In this document: one piece after another, positions 9,052 to 17,811 of the stretch | Layout: the number at the start of each line of letters is the position of its first letter | Position numbering within the stretch: the stretch's first letter is position 1 | Source of the DNA: Microlunatus endophyticus | Lineage (GTDB): Bacteria > Actinomycetota > Actinomycetes > Propionibacteriales > Propionibacteriaceae | Assembly: GCF_014646195.1 (NCBI RefSeq) | Contig: NZ_BMMZ01000003.1 | Span: 186,001 to 250,000, forward strand | Reading direction: 5' to 3' | Length of the DNA stretch: 64,000 nt | The notes under the pieces: model-generated | What the model was told of the DNA's origin: nothing | The model's database searches: none | The model's input: only the letters and a program-made list of their open reading frames with translations | Made by a program: the position numbers and the translations under genes

Positions 9052-10056
9052 GTGCAGCGCCCGGTCAGGATCACCGACGTCGCAGCGCTCGCCGGCGTCT
9101 CCCCCGGCACTGTCTCCAAAGCGCTGAACAACACCGGGTCGCTCAAGGAGAGCACCCGGCAGCGGATCAAGGCCGCGGCCGATCAACTCGGTTTCGTCCC
9201 GGATCCGGACGCCCGCTGGCTGGCAGCACGGCGCAGCTACACAGTGGGCCTGCTGAGCGTCGACGCCGCAGGCCGCTTCTCGATCCCGGTGATGCTCGGC
9301 GCCGAGAACGCCCTGGCAGCGGGAGAGATGTCGGCGCTGATGGCAACCACCCGCTACGACCCGGTGCGTGAGGCGTACCATCTGAAGACCTTCCGGGCCC
9401 GTCGGGTCGACGGCATCATCGTCACCGGCCGGACCACTGATCCCAGGCCGCCGGTCGAGACGGACATCCCGGTGGTGTACGCCTTCGCCCCGTCCACCAG
9501 CGCCGACGATGCCTCGGTCGTACCCGACGATGCCGACGGCATGACCAAGATCGTCAAGCACCTGCTCGACCGCGGCCGGCACCGGATTGCTCACGTCGGT
9601 GGGCTGCCGTACAAGCACGCGTCCGAGGTCCGGGCGGCCGCCGTCACCGCGGCACTGGCCGATGTGGGGCTCGGGCTGGTTACCCCGCCGCTCTTCGGCG
9701 AGTGGAGCGAGGAATGGGGTCGTCGGGCCGTTGATCAACTACTGGAGGCGACCCCGGGCCGCGATGATGATCTTGGTGTGGACGCGATCACCTGCGGCAG
9801 TGATCAGATAGCGCGTGGTGTGACGGACCGGCTCCGGGAGCTCGGGATCGCTGTCCCGCAAGCGATCGCGGTCACCGGCTTCGACAACTGGGAGGTGATG
9901 GCGCTGGCCAGCCGTCCCCCGCTCACCACCATCGATCTGCGCCTGGAGGACCTCGGCCGCCGCGCCGCCGAGCTCCTCCTCGACGCCATCGCCGGGACGC
10001 CTCACCACGGCACGGAACTCACCAAGATGGAGCTCATCCCCCGCGCCTCGACGTGA
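9052..10056 (+). CDS. LacI-family transcriptional regulator of the arabinofuranoside operon
   Basis: About 334 residues. The N-terminal DNA-binding helix-turn-helix reads ITDVAALAGVSPGTVSKALN, followed by the hinge helix region PDARWLAARRS and a periplasmic-binding-protein-like effector domain with TVGLLSV, RRVDGIIVTGR, ITCGSDQIARGV and AVTGFDNWEVM. The GTG at 9052 follows GGGAGGTGA by 11 bases; upstream in-frame starts would extend the protein with non-family sequence. It is divergent from the GH127/importer operon, which it very probably represses until an arabinose-derived inducer binds (family knowledge plus context). Confidence 0.88.
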   Translation: MQRPVRITDVAALAGVSPGTVSKALNNTGSLKESTRQRIKAAADQLGFVPDPDARWLAARRSYTVGLLSVDAAGRFSIPVMLGAENALAAGEMSALMATTRYDPVREAYHLKTFRARRVDGIIVTGRTTDPRPPVETDIPVVYAFAPSTSADDASVVPDDADGMTKIVKHLLDRGRHRIAHVGGLPYKHASEVRAAAVTAALADVGLGLVTPPLFGEWSEEWGRRAVDQLLEATPGRDDDLGVDAITCGSDQIARGVTDRLRELGIAVPQAIAVTGFDNWEVMALASRPPLTTIDLRLEDLGRRAAELLLDAIAGTPHHGTELTKMELIPRAST

Positions 10057-10074
10057 TCACCGCCGGCCCCAGCC

Positions 10075-10204
10075 GCAAACGTCGAGTCGTCCCGACTTCA
10101 CAGCGCCAGCAGGCCCGGCTCCGGCCCCAAACTCGAGTTGTCACGACTTCGCGGCGCCGGCGGGCCGGATCCAGCCACAAACTCGACTTGTCACGACTTT
10201 CGGG
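10075..10204. repeat. Three copies of a short dispersed repeat, AACTCGAGTTGTCACGACTT type
   Basis: Copies start near 10075 (divergent: AACGTCGAGTCGTCCCGACTT-like), 10128 (AACTCGAGTTGTCACGACTT) and 10178 (AACTCGACTTGTCACGACTT), spaced about 50 bp and joined by GC-rich linkers with GCCGGCGGG-type sequence. The same core recurs near 54765 and inverted near 54815. It therefore behaves as a small repeat family, not as chance sequence. Confidence 0.65.
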
Positions 10205-10380
10205 GCCGAGCGACAGGCCGACGCCAGCCGCCAGAAAACGGGGAACGGCACCCGTCGAGCGCCAGCGAGACCGGTCCCGAGGTACGAGGGGGCCGGGTCT
10301 GGCTCGCCGAGGACGCCAGTGCGCACGGGGCCGGGGGTCGTCCCCCGGAACTGGCAATTGGTCACACAGAACCGGCGGCA

Positions 10381-10440
10381 GCAGCAGGAAGCCGACCAGA
10401 AGGGATCGCAGCAGCAGGAAGCCGACGAGAAGGGATCGCA
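10381..10440. repeat. Two tandem 30-bp units
   Basis: Units 10381-10410 and 10411-10440 differ at one base (c at 10397, g at 10427). A decayed third start (GCCGAAGGAA) follows at 10441. The unit length of 30 bp is a multiple of three, but no credible gene runs through it; it lies just past the stop of the DUF2207 gene. Confidence 0.8.
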
Positions 10441-10455
10441 GCCGAAGGAAAGGGA

Positions 10456-12171
10456 CTATCGACTGAACAGCGTCCCGTTCACCGTGACGATGAAGTTCCG
10501 CAGCGAGTGCGGAAGATCGGCGAGCTGCCAGTCGGAGGGACCGTGATACCAGCTCAGGTCCTCCGAGTCGGGCTCGTCGTCGTCGTCGGCTGCGACGATC
10601 GCATCCAGCCAGCGCTCGGCGCCGCCGAGCACGACCGCGTACGGCAGCACCTCGGACAATTCCGAAAGCTCCCGACCCGGCGGCATCCGGTCGGTCGGAG
10701 TGGTCAGCAGATCCGACCGCAGCGCGCCGAGCCCGGCCAGCAGCGCCGATCCTTGAGCGGTCCTGGCCGGCATCTCCTGGCCGATGAACATCAGTCCGAG
10801 TGCGAGCAGGATCAGCGCGATGCCGACCAGACCGAACTCGGTGAAGATCACCAACAGCGCGGTGATCACCGCTGCGGCGATCAGCCCGGCGAGCGCCGCC
10901 TGGGTCCAGGTGTTGCGGGTTGCGTCGGGGCGCCGCTGGAACCAGCCGTTCTCGACCATCTCGTCGTACAACTCCGACTGCACCAGGTGCACCGAGCCGC
11001 TGACCTTGTGACCCAGTTCGGACACCAGGGTGCCTTCACCGGCCGGTGCGACCGTGTCCAGGAGCACCCGCTCGAACGGACGAAGATCATCGGGGGCCTG
11101 GTCGGCGGGAGTACGGGTGAGCCGCCAGTCGGTCCGGGCGTACTTGCTGCCCGTCGGCAGTTCGGTGATCAGCACGTGACCGCGGACGGCCAGATCGAGC
11201 AGGCTCGCGGTGACGTCGATCGGGTCGACACGTTCGTCGACGACGGTGCCGATGTGGCCCGGCCGAATGTCGCCGACGACCCGGAATTCCGACTGCCCCT
11301 CGCCCACCGGCACGAAGTCTGCGGGCTTGCGGATCTCGTCGGACGGGGCGACATCGCGACCGATCCGCCGATGCGCGGCCAGCAGCCCGATACCGCCGAG
11401 CACCAGCAGCCCGATCGCCAGACCCAGCGGCAGCGGCTTGACCGAGAACGCCCGGGCGAAAGACCAGTGCTCCTTGATGTTCTCGGTGATCGGTACGGCT
11501 CCGGCCGGGAAGCCGATCTCCACGGCGACCACTTCGCCCTCACCCCGCGGACCGTCGGAGAAGGTCGGGCTCTGCGACCCGACGCCGGCCGAGAAGCTCG
11601 AGCACGGGGTGGTGGTGTTCGGCGGCCCGGAGGTGCAGTTCACGTAGCTGAAGTTGCCGGGGATGTTGACCACAGCGGTGAAAGACCGAACGCTCAGCGA
11701 CAGGCCCTGCAGGAAGCGCCAGTGCAGCGTCGGATTCCCGCCGTTGCTGATCACCGCGCCGGCAACGGTGTAGCTGACGGTTGCCGTCTTCGCCGAGCCC
11801 GGGGCGAACCTGAGGGTTGTCAGATCACCGTCGGTGGAGGTCGATGACCGGATGGTGCCGGCGTCAGCGGTGACGCCGATGCCGCTGAGGTCGAATTCCC
11901 GGCTGCGGTTGCCGATCAGGCTCTCGCTGGTCTCGAAACTCTGCTGGACCTGAGCGGGCGCTGAACCGGAGAAGGTGATCTTCTCCTGGACCTTCAGTAC
12001 GCCCTTGGAGTCGAGGGTCGAGGTCACCTCGACCGTGCTGGCCGCACCGTCGGCGTGAGCGGTCGGCACTACGCCACCCACGACCTGCCCCAACAGCAGG
12101 ACTCCGGCGGCGGCAGCTGCCGCCGCGAGCATCCGTGCAGCGGTCGAAAGTCGCTGTACTCGTTGGTGCAC
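10456..12171 (-). CDS. DUF2207 domain-containing membrane protein
   Basis: 571 residues. An N-terminal signal peptide (hydrophobic stretch near 13-33, followed by AHADG) leads into an extracellular beta-rich domain of about 230 residues that matches the DUF2207 pattern (VEVTSTLDSKGVLKVQEKITF). A membrane segment near residues 250-270 (LPLGLAIGLLVLGGIGLLAA) is followed by a cytoplasmic winged-helix-like part (TASLLDLAVRGHVLI), then a pair of membrane helices near 430-470. The family is widespread in Gram-positive bacteria and of unknown function; envelope roles have been proposed. Encoded alone, convergent with the LacI gene. Confidence 0.82.
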   Translation of the reverse strand: MHQRVQRLSTAARMLAAAAAAAGVLLLGQVVGGVVPTAHADGAASTVEVTSTLDSKGVLKVQEKITFSGSAPAQVQQSFETSESLIGNRSREFDLSGIGVTADAGTIRSSTSTDGDLTTLRFAPGSAKTATVSYTVAGAVISNGGNPTLHWRFLQGLSLSVRSFTAVVNIPGNFSYVNCTSGPPNTTTPCSSFSAGVGSQSPTFSDGPRGEGEVVAVEIGFPAGAVPITENIKEHWSFARAFSVKPLPLGLAIGLLVLGGIGLLAAHRRIGRDVAPSDEIRKPADFVPVGEGQSEFRVVGDIRPGHIGTVVDERVDPIDVTASLLDLAVRGHVLITELPTGSKYARTDWRLTRTPADQAPDDLRPFERVLLDTVAPAGEGTLVSELGHKVSGSVHLVQSELYDEMVENGWFQRRPDATRNTWTQAALAGLIAAAVITALLVIFTEFGLVGIALILLALGLMFIGQEMPARTAQGSALLAGLGALRSDLLTTPTDRMPPGRELSELSEVLPYAVVLGGAERWLDAIVAADDDDEPDSEDLSWYHGPSDWQLADLPHSLRNFIVTVNGTLFSR

Positions 12172-12309
12172 CAGGCGCCCCTTCTCGGTCGAGCGGCTCA
12201 GTCAAGCCTCAATCACGCATCGTCTTCCCGCTGGAAACTACCGCACCGGCGGCCCATCCCGATGACCGCTCGACCGTGATGGCCCGAGTCCCCATTAGGG
12301 TGGGTGCTC

Positions 12310-13413
12310 GTGACGCAGCAGCAGTGGGGCGGGCCGCAGAGGAGTACCGGCCAGTTCGGCGGGCAGTTCGGCGCAGCACCACAGGGCTGGCCGCAGGCCG
12401 GTCCGGGCCAGGGCTGGGCGCCGGGCCAGCCCGCCCGAAACGGCGGCTTTCCGGGACTTCCGGCGCCCACGCCCGGTGGTTTCAGCGCCCGGCCGCAGAG
12501 CAACCCGCTGAAGCGAGTCCTGGTCGCGGTGATGTGCCTGGTCGGGGTCGCGCTGGTCGGTCTGGTCGTGGTGAATCTGGTCGTCGGGAGTTCCACCACC
12601 ACCGTCGCCTACCAGAACGACAACTACAAGGTGCCGCCGCCGGACCAGAATCCGCCGTCGCTGCCCGCGCCCAGCACCTACGACGAGGCGCAGCAGTGGA
12701 CCACCAGCAACAAGATCTACAACCAGAAGATGCCGATCCCCGTCCGCTGCGAGCTCAAGCCGATCACCGACCAGTCGACCGACGCCGAACTGAACACCCA
12801 TCTGAACAACCTGATGGCCTGTCTGGTCCGGGCCTGGCAGCCGGCGGTCACTGCGGCCGGGTATCAGATCGTACGACCGAGTGTGACCATCTACGGCGAC
12901 TCGATCACCACCAAGTGCGGCAAGGCCACCGGCGGCAACGCCTTCTACTGTCCGGCCGACCAGCAGGTCTACTACAGCCGTACGCTGCCCGATGTGGTCG
13001 CCGATCTCAAGGGGTCCAAGTGGGGTCCCGACCTGGTGCTGGCCCACGAATTCGGCCATGCCATCCAGGCGCGTACCGGAATCCTGATCTCGGCCAACGG
13101 CCTCGAACAGCAGGCCGGTACGAATTCGGCCGCGGGCCTGGAGATGAGCCGTCGGATCGAGCAGCAGGCCGACTGCTTCTCCGGACTGTTCCTGCGCTCC
13201 ACCGCTCAGTCGCTGGGCATCAAGCAGAGTGACGTGCCGGCGATGGAGGTGATCTTCGTCGCGATCGGCGACGACACCCTCAGCGACAACCCGAATATCG
13301 AATCCACCCACGGCCACGGCACCAGCCGGCTGTTCTGGGCCCGGCGCGGTATCGGGAGCTCGGCGGTCGGCCAGTGCAACACGTTCACCGCGCCGGCCAG
13401 CGAGGTCAAGTAG
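12310..13413 (+). CDS. Predicted membrane-anchored neutral zinc metallopeptidase (YpfJ type)
   Basis: About 367 residues. The cytoplasmic N-terminus (about 55 residues) is rich in Gly, Gln and Pro. One membrane helix follows near 63-85, then an extracellular domain of the predicted-metalloprotease family. The zinc motif is LAHEFGHAIQ (HExxH), and the third ligand region is EQQADCFSGLF; paired Cys residues (CELK, CLVR, KCG, YCPAD) may form disulphides. The GTG at 12310 is preceded by AGGGTGGG at good spacing; another GTG at 12304 is less likely. Substrate unknown. Confidence 0.85.
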   Translation: MTQQQWGGPQRSTGQFGGQFGAAPQGWPQAGPGQGWAPGQPARNGGFPGLPAPTPGGFSARPQSNPLKRVLVAVMCLVGVALVGLVVVNLVVGSSTTTVAYQNDNYKVPPPDQNPPSLPAPSTYDEAQQWTTSNKIYNQKMPIPVRCELKPITDQSTDAELNTHLNNLMACLVRAWQPAVTAAGYQIVRPSVTIYGDSITTKCGKATGGNAFYCPADQQVYYSRTLPDVVADLKGSKWGPDLVLAHEFGHAIQARTGILISANGLEQQAGTNSAAGLEMSRRIEQQADCFSGLFLRSTAQSLGIKQSDVPAMEVIFVAIGDDTLSDNPNIESTHGHGTSRLFWARRGIGSSAVGQCNTFTAPASEVK

Positions 13414-13448
13414 CGGCCGATCGGCCCACTCGCCGGCCGCGCGGGCCC

Positions 13449-13489
13449 GGGTCAGTAGCCTCCCGGGTCAATAGCTCGCGGGTCAGTAG
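13449..13489. repeat. Three short direct repeats GGGTCAGTAG at the 3' end of ispF
   Basis: GGGTCAGTAG (13449-13458), GGGTCAATAG (13465-13474) and GGGTCAGTAG (13480-13489) recur with 16- and 15-bp periods. The last copy contains the ispF stop codon, so the two others look like duplicated copies of the gene's end, each again carrying a stop on the minus strand. Confidence 0.7.
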
Positions 13490-13995
13490 AGCAGTGAATT
13501 CGGCTTGACGATCAGGAGCGCGGTGGCGATCGCCGCTATCCCCTCGCCGCGGCCGGTCAGTCCCAGGCCGTCGGTCGTGGTGGCGGAGACGGACACCGGA
13601 GCCATCACGATGCCGGACAGTGCCGCCTCGGCCTCCTGCCGCCGGGCCGCCATCCTCGGCCGATTGCCGATCACCTGGACGGCGACATTGGCCACGACGA
13701 AGCCCTCATCCTTGATCAGCCGAGCGGTCTGCATCACGAAGCCGGTTCCCGGCGCCGCTGCCCACTCGGGCCGGTCGGTACCGAAATTGCTTCCCAGATC
13801 CCCCAGCCCGGCGGCGCTCAGCAGCGCATCGCATAACGCGTGGCAGGCGACGTCACCGTCTGAGTGACCCTCGGGTCCGGAGGTCTCCTCCGGGAAATGC
13901 AGTCCCGCCATCCACATCGGCCGGCCGGGGACCAGACGGTGGACGTCGGTTCCGATCCCGGTCCGGAACTGCTGCTCGTGCATCCACTCCGACAT
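13483..13995 (-). CDS. ispF: 2-C-methyl-D-erythritol 2,4-cyclodiphosphate synthase
   Basis: MEP-pathway enzyme that converts CDP-ME 2-phosphate to ME-cPP on the way to isoprenoids; a cytoplasmic trimer. The 170 residues include the metal motif GTDVH near residue 15, the segment [18 protein letters not shown], and DLGSNFGTD. The C-terminal [20 protein letters not shown] is the standard CDP-binding end. ATG chosen at [10 protein letters not shown], about ten residues longer than the minimal IspF. CarD is encoded upstream on the same strand; ispD, which normally lies between them in mycobacteria, is absent here. Confidence 0.95.
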   Translation of the reverse strand: MSEWMHEQQFRTGIGTDVHRLVPGRPMWMAGLHFPEETSGPEGHSDGDVACHALCDALLSAAGLGDLGSNFGTDRPEWAAAPGTGFVMQTARLIKDEGFVVANVAVQVIGNRPRMAARRQEAEAALSGIVMAPVSVSATTTDGLGLTGRGEGIAAIATALLIVKPNSLLY

Positions 13996-14058
13996 CGCCG
14001 CTCCTCGTCAACCAACCGCTGCGACCAGATCCTAAGGCTTCGCAGAGAAACCAGACAG

Positions 14059-14092
14059 AAAGGGCGGGCACCCTGTCGGATGCCCGCCCTTT
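14059..14092 (-). terminator. Hairpin terminator of carD
   Basis: Perfect 12-bp stem AAAGGGCGGGCA (14059-14070) and TGCCCGCCCTTT (14081-14092) with a 10-base loop, followed on the minus strand by a T-rich stretch. It lies between the end of carD and the start of ispF, so the two genes are probably separate transcription units or coupled by read-through. Confidence 0.85.
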
Positions 14093-14111
14093 CGTAGCTG
14101 TTATCGCGCCG

Positions 14112-14597
14112 TCAGGAAGCCAATACCTCTTCCAACAGCACCTCGGCCTTGTCCTCCTCGATCTTCTCGGCCAGAGCAAGCTCCGAGACGAGGATGTGCC
14201 GGGCCTTGGCCAGGATGCGCTTCTCACCCGCGGAGAGGCCGCGCTCGCGCTCGCGTCCCCACAGGTCACGCACCACTTCGGCCACCCGCATGACGTTGCC
14301 GGAGTGCAGCTTCTCGATGTTGGCCTTGTAGCGCCGTGACCAGTTGGTCGGCTCAACGGTGCGCGGTGCCCGCAGGATGCTGAAGACCCTCTCGAGGTCC
14401 TCCGAGCCCACGACATCCCGCACTCCGACGAGATCGAGATTGCAGGCCGGCACCCTCACGACGAGGTCGTTCTGGCCGACGATGCGTAGTACGAGATAGA
14501 GCTGGTCCTCGCCTTTGATCTTGCGAGTTTCGATGTCCTCGATGACGGCCGCCCCGTGATTGGGGTAAACCACCGTTTCGCCGACTGTGAAGGTCAT
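14112..14597 (-). CDS. carD: CarD-family RNA polymerase-binding regulator
   Basis: 161 residues, the usual actinobacterial length. The N-terminal RNAP-interaction (Tudor-like) domain starts [20 protein letters not shown]. The C-terminal helical DNA-binding domain contains the conserved Trp in [13 protein letters not shown], which in M. tuberculosis CarD contacts the upstream edge of the melted promoter. CarD stabilises open complexes at many promoters, including those for rRNA. ATG follows an AAGGGG-type ribosome-binding site. Gene order with lpqE (divergent) and ispF (downstream) matches Rv3583c. Confidence 0.96.
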   Translation of the reverse strand: MTFTVGETVVYPNHGAAVIEDIETRKIKGEDQLYLVLRIVGQNDLVVRVPACNLDLVGVRDVVGSEDLERVFSILRAPRTVEPTNWSRRYKANIEKLHSGNVMRVAEVVRDLWGRERERGLSAGEKRILAKARHILVSELALAEKIEEDKAEVLLEEVLAS

Positions 14598-15069
14598 ATT
14601 GTCTACCTACCCCTTTCGCGACCTCTAGTTTAGCACGCTCTCAGGGTCAGGCCGCGGGCGTTTGCGCTAGCCAGAGCCACAATTGCCACAGCCGAGAGGT
14701 TGACAAACCACGGTCGGATGTGCATCCCACTGCTCGCCGTTTCAGCTTTTCCGGCCCGGCCGACCGGCGCCGTACGCCCTCTTCAGGTCGTACATCCGAG
14801 GCTGGTCCCCAACTCATCCAGGATAGTCCGCAGCGCCAAATCGAGTCCTCGGCGCGATGCTGATCCGGCTGCCGATCTGAGGGCACGGACCACCTTGGCT
14901 ACGAAGCCGGACGCCGAGTCGCTAGGCTGACCACGATCGTCTGTAGTAGATCGGCGTAGCAGTTGGAAACAGCATCGGAAACAGCAGCTGACAGCACGTG
15001 CGGATCCACGCGGACGAGTCGGAAGAGTTGATGTGACCGACGGCCCGGGACAGTAGGAGTAGGACCACG
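14598..15069. other. 472-bp divergent intergenic region between carD and lpqE
   Basis: Must hold the promoters of carD (minus) and the lipoprotein gene (plus). A TTGACA box is present on the plus strand at 14700-14705, but I see no good -10 at 16-18 bp from it. A TGGAAACAGCATCGGAAACAGC direct repeat lies near 14963-14984. No open frame here has a convincing start, and no RNA gene is evident. Confidence 0.5.
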
Positions 15070-15636
15070 ATGAAGCAGACCTCGCAGACTTCGCCGGCCA
15101 GGAAGCGCGGCCTGATCGCCGCGGCGGCGGCCTCGGCTGGTCTGCTGTTCGCCCTATCGGCCTGCGGGTTCGACGAGCAGACCCTGCAGCCGTACACCCC
15201 GGCCGACGGGGTCAACGTCGATGTCGGCTCCGGACCCAACGGGGACCCGATCTCCTCGACCATCAAGGTCCGTGGACTGATGATTTTGGCCAAGTCGGAC
15301 ACCTCCGGCTTCCTGTCCGCCACGCTGGTCGCGGAGGACAACGATTCCCTGACCGGCGTCACGGGCAACGTCCTCAACCCCGACGGCAGCAACGGCCCGG
15401 CCCTGACCGTCAATCTGTCCAGCCCGGTCAATGTCGGCGGTAACAGCGCTGTCGTGCTCGTGGACCGGGCACCGATCACGGTCACCGCGTCGTCGCTGCC
15501 TGCCGGCCAGGATGCCGACCTGACGCTGACCTTCTCCAATGCCGGTTCGGAATCGGTCAAGGTGCCGATCATCGACGGCAACAACGAGACCTACGGGACG
15601 GTCTCGCCCTCGGCTCCGGCCAACCCGGGTAGCTAA
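15070..15636 (+). CDS. lpqE: Lipoprotein, LpqE type
   Basis: 188 residues. A basic N-terminus and hydrophobic stretch end in the lipobox LSAC near residue 32, so the protein is lipid-anchored on the outer face of the membrane. The remainder is a small beta-sandwich reminiscent of copper-chaperone PCu(A)C-like folds (APITV, LTFSNAGSESVKVPI), with no clear Met/His copper site. Identification as LpqE rests mainly on synteny: in M. tuberculosis lpqE (Rv3584) is divergent from carD (Rv3583c), exactly as here. GGAGTAGGA precedes the ATG. Function not established. Confidence 0.7.
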   Translation: MKQTSQTSPARKRGLIAAAAASAGLLFALSACGFDEQTLQPYTPADGVNVDVGSGPNGDPISSTIKVRGLMILAKSDTSGFLSATLVAEDNDSLTGVTGNVLNPDGSNGPALTVNLSSPVNVGGNSAVVLVDRAPITVTASSLPAGQDADLTLTFSNAGSESVKVPIIDGNNETYGTVSPSAPANPGS

Positions 15637-15762
15637 GGACGTCAACCTGTCGGCCGATGCGGAGTCAAACCGCCGGCCGATGTGTTGGCTGGGCTGCATC
15701 GGAAGAATCGTCGCCATCTCGTCCGCAGCGGGCGGGAACCCGACAATTCCAGGAGCACGTCC

Positions 15763-17757
15763 ATGCCACCAGCACGACTACGCCGTCGGATCGTGGCGGC
15801 CGGAGCACTGATCTCGGCCGGCTGTCTGGCCCTGGCGACCAGCCAGGCGCAGGCAGCGCCGACCGATGCGAAGGCTCATGTCCTCAAGGGCAGCGTCGCG
15901 CCCGAGATCAGCGGCCACCCCGCGATCGGCGCCGCCGCGGCATCACAGACCCGCACCGTCCAACTGTGGTTGAAGCCGAAAGCGGCGGCCGAGAGCTTCG
16001 CCACCGCTGTCAGCACACCCGGCTCCTTGACCTACCGGCACTTCCTCACGCCGGACCAGTACACCCAGGCGTACGGCGCCGGTTCAGCCACGATCAAGCA
16101 GGTGCGGTCCTGGCTGACCGGCCACGGATTCAGCCACCTCAGCACCGACAGCCAACACAACTACGTCAGCGCCCAGGCTCCGGTCAGCACGGTACAGAAG
16201 GCCTTCTCGGTCAAGATCAACAAGTATCGGGTGACCGGCCCGGACGGAACCCAGCAGACGGTGACATCCAATGACCGCGACATCACCCTGCCCGCAGCTC
16301 TGGGCAGCGACGTCTCGGCGGTCACCGGCCTGGACACCATCCAGCCGCGGACCTTCCACTCCGCCCGTCCGACCACGGCGAAGACGGCCGCAGCACAGGC
16401 CGCCACAGCAGAGGCCGCGGCCGCCGACCCGGATGCCGACTGCTCGACCTACTACGGCCAGAAGACCAAGACCGGGCTGCCGAAATACAAGGGCAGCACG
16501 TCCTTCCCGTACGTCGGCTGCGGCTACACCGCGAAGCAGTTGCGTGCGGCGTACGGCATGAACACGGCCAACAACGGCGCCGGTCAGACGATCGCCTACA
16601 TCGAGATCGGCACGCCGTACCGGATGCTGAAGTCGCTGAAGAGGTACGCCACCCTGGGCGGCCTCCCGGCGCCCAAGTCGACCAGCTACAACGAGCTCAC
16701 GGTCGGCGACGACGTCAACAACTGCGGCAATGCGTTCGACGTCGAGGAACAGCTCGATGTCGAGGCCGGCTACACGACCGCGCCCGGAGCCAAGCATCTG
16801 CTGGTCGGCGGCGACGGCTGCAATCTCAAGTACGGCGGAGTACAGGCGTTGTTGGATGCCGAGCTCGCCGTGCTCGACGGTTCGGGCAGCGCGCCCTTCG
16901 CGACGATCGAATCCAACTCCTGGGGCCTGACCGGCGAGGCGGCGACCAGCGCGTTGACCACCGCGATGCATTCGATCTTGGTGCGGGCCGCGGCCGAGGG
17001 CGTTGGCATGTACTTCTCCTCCGGGGACAACCCCGGCTTGTCCCAACCGGCCGACGACTCGCTGGCGATCTCGGTCGGCGGCACCAGCCTGGGGATCGGC
17101 GCCAAGGACCAGCGGTTGTTCGAGACCGGCTGGTCGAACGAGGAACTTGATCTTGACGGCAAGAAGTACGACAACGAGGGCATCGGCCGCAGCGCGGCCG
17201 GCGGCGGCGCCAGTCTGCTCTACGCCCAGCCCGCTTATCAGGCCGGCGTGGTGCCGAAGAAGGTGGCCATCCCGCCGTCCGGCGATTCGACCCAGCCCCG
17301 CCGGACCGTACCGGACCTGTCGGCGGTCGCCGACGCCTACACCGGCATCCAGCAGGTGGACGTCGAGCAGACCGACAAGGGCAAGGACTTCTACGACATC
17401 TTCCCCGACGGCGGCACCAGCCTGTCCTCGCCGTTGGTGGCCGGCATCATGGCCGATGTCCAGCAGGGCGGCGTCCGACTCGGTTTCGTCAATCCGACGC
17501 TGTACTCGCTGGCCGGAACGGCGGCGTGGCACGACACCCTCGCGGTGACCAAGTCCACCCCGGCCAGTCGGTCGGCCGTCTACTGTCCGCCGACCAGCGA
17601 GCTGTGCTGGGAGGGACTGGAGACGCTCGACTCGCAGGATCGGGTGTACACCGACCAGAGCACGACCAAGGGCTACGACACGATGACGGGTCTGGGCACT
17701 CCGAACGGCCAGACCTTCATCAACGCCCTGCGTACGGCGGCGACGCAGGCGCCGTAG
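15763..17757 (+). CDS. Secreted S53 family serine-carboxyl peptidase (sedolisin/kumamolisin type)
   Basis: 664-residue extracellular protease. A signal peptide (MPPARLRRRIVAAGALISAG, cut near AQAAP) precedes a pro-kumamolisin activation domain of about 180 residues with LTYRHFLTPDQY. The catalytic domain carries the Glu/Asp pair in VEEQLDVEAGY (near 328-333), the SNSWG segment, and the Ser of GGTSLSSPLVAG (near 553); the calcium-binding end is YDTMTGLGTPNG. AGGAG lies 7 bases before the chosen ATG; a longer frame lacks a signal. Such enzymes work at acid pH outside the cell. Encoded alone. Confidence 0.93.
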   Translation: MPPARLRRRIVAAGALISAGCLALATSQAQAAPTDAKAHVLKGSVAPEISGHPAIGAAAASQTRTVQLWLKPKAAAESFATAVSTPGSLTYRHFLTPDQYTQAYGAGSATIKQVRSWLTGHGFSHLSTDSQHNYVSAQAPVSTVQKAFSVKINKYRVTGPDGTQQTVTSNDRDITLPAALGSDVSAVTGLDTIQPRTFHSARPTTAKTAAAQAATAEAAAADPDADCSTYYGQKTKTGLPKYKGSTSFPYVGCGYTAKQLRAAYGMNTANNGAGQTIAYIEIGTPYRMLKSLKRYATLGGLPAPKSTSYNELTVGDDVNNCGNAFDVEEQLDVEAGYTTAPGAKHLLVGGDGCNLKYGGVQALLDAELAVLDGSGSAPFATIESNSWGLTGEAATSALTTAMHSILVRAAAEGVGMYFSSGDNPGLSQPADDSLAISVGGTSLGIGAKDQRLFETGWSNEELDLDGKKYDNEGIGRSAAGGGASLLYAQPAYQAGVVPKKVAIPPSGDSTQPRRTVPDLSAVADAYTGIQQVDVEQTDKGKDFYDIFPDGGTSLSSPLVAGIMADVQQGGVRLGFVNPTLYSLAGTAAWHDTLAVTKSTPASRSAVYCPPTSELCWEGLETLDSQDRVYTDQSTTKGYDTMTGLGTPNGQTFINALRTAATQAP

Positions 17758-17773
17758 CAGATCACCGGCGATG

Positions 17774-17808
17774 AGCCGGGTCCGGACGCGAGTCGTCCGG
17801 TCCCGGCT
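17774..17808. terminator. Bidirectional hairpin between convergent genes
   Basis: AGCCGGG-T-CCGGAC (17774-17787) pairs with GTCCGG-T-CCCGGCT (17795-17808) with a single T-T mismatch and a 7-base loop. It sits between the stops of the peptidase and PRPP synthetase genes. No long U-run follows on either strand. Confidence 0.65.
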
Positions 17809-17811
17809 TCG

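Larger units (their letters stand above)
10057..10455. other. 399-bp gene-free region with dispersed and tandem repeats
   Basis: No convincing gene: open frames lack starts with ribosome-binding sites and resemble no family. It contains three copies of a short dispersed repeat (10075-10204) and two tandem 30-bp units (10381-10440), described separately. It lies between the end of the LacI gene and the end of the DUF2207 gene, so it is a double 3' region. Confidence 0.6.

Noticed and set aside
10138..11847. Long plus-strand frame running through the repeats and opposite the DUF2207 gene
   Set aside because: No ribosome-binding site, low-complexity translation and overlap with a recognised family member on the other strand.
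14700..14930. Small plus-strand open frame between carD and lpqE
   Set aside because: No ribosome-binding site and no recognisable composition; the TTGACA at its start lacks a -10 partner.
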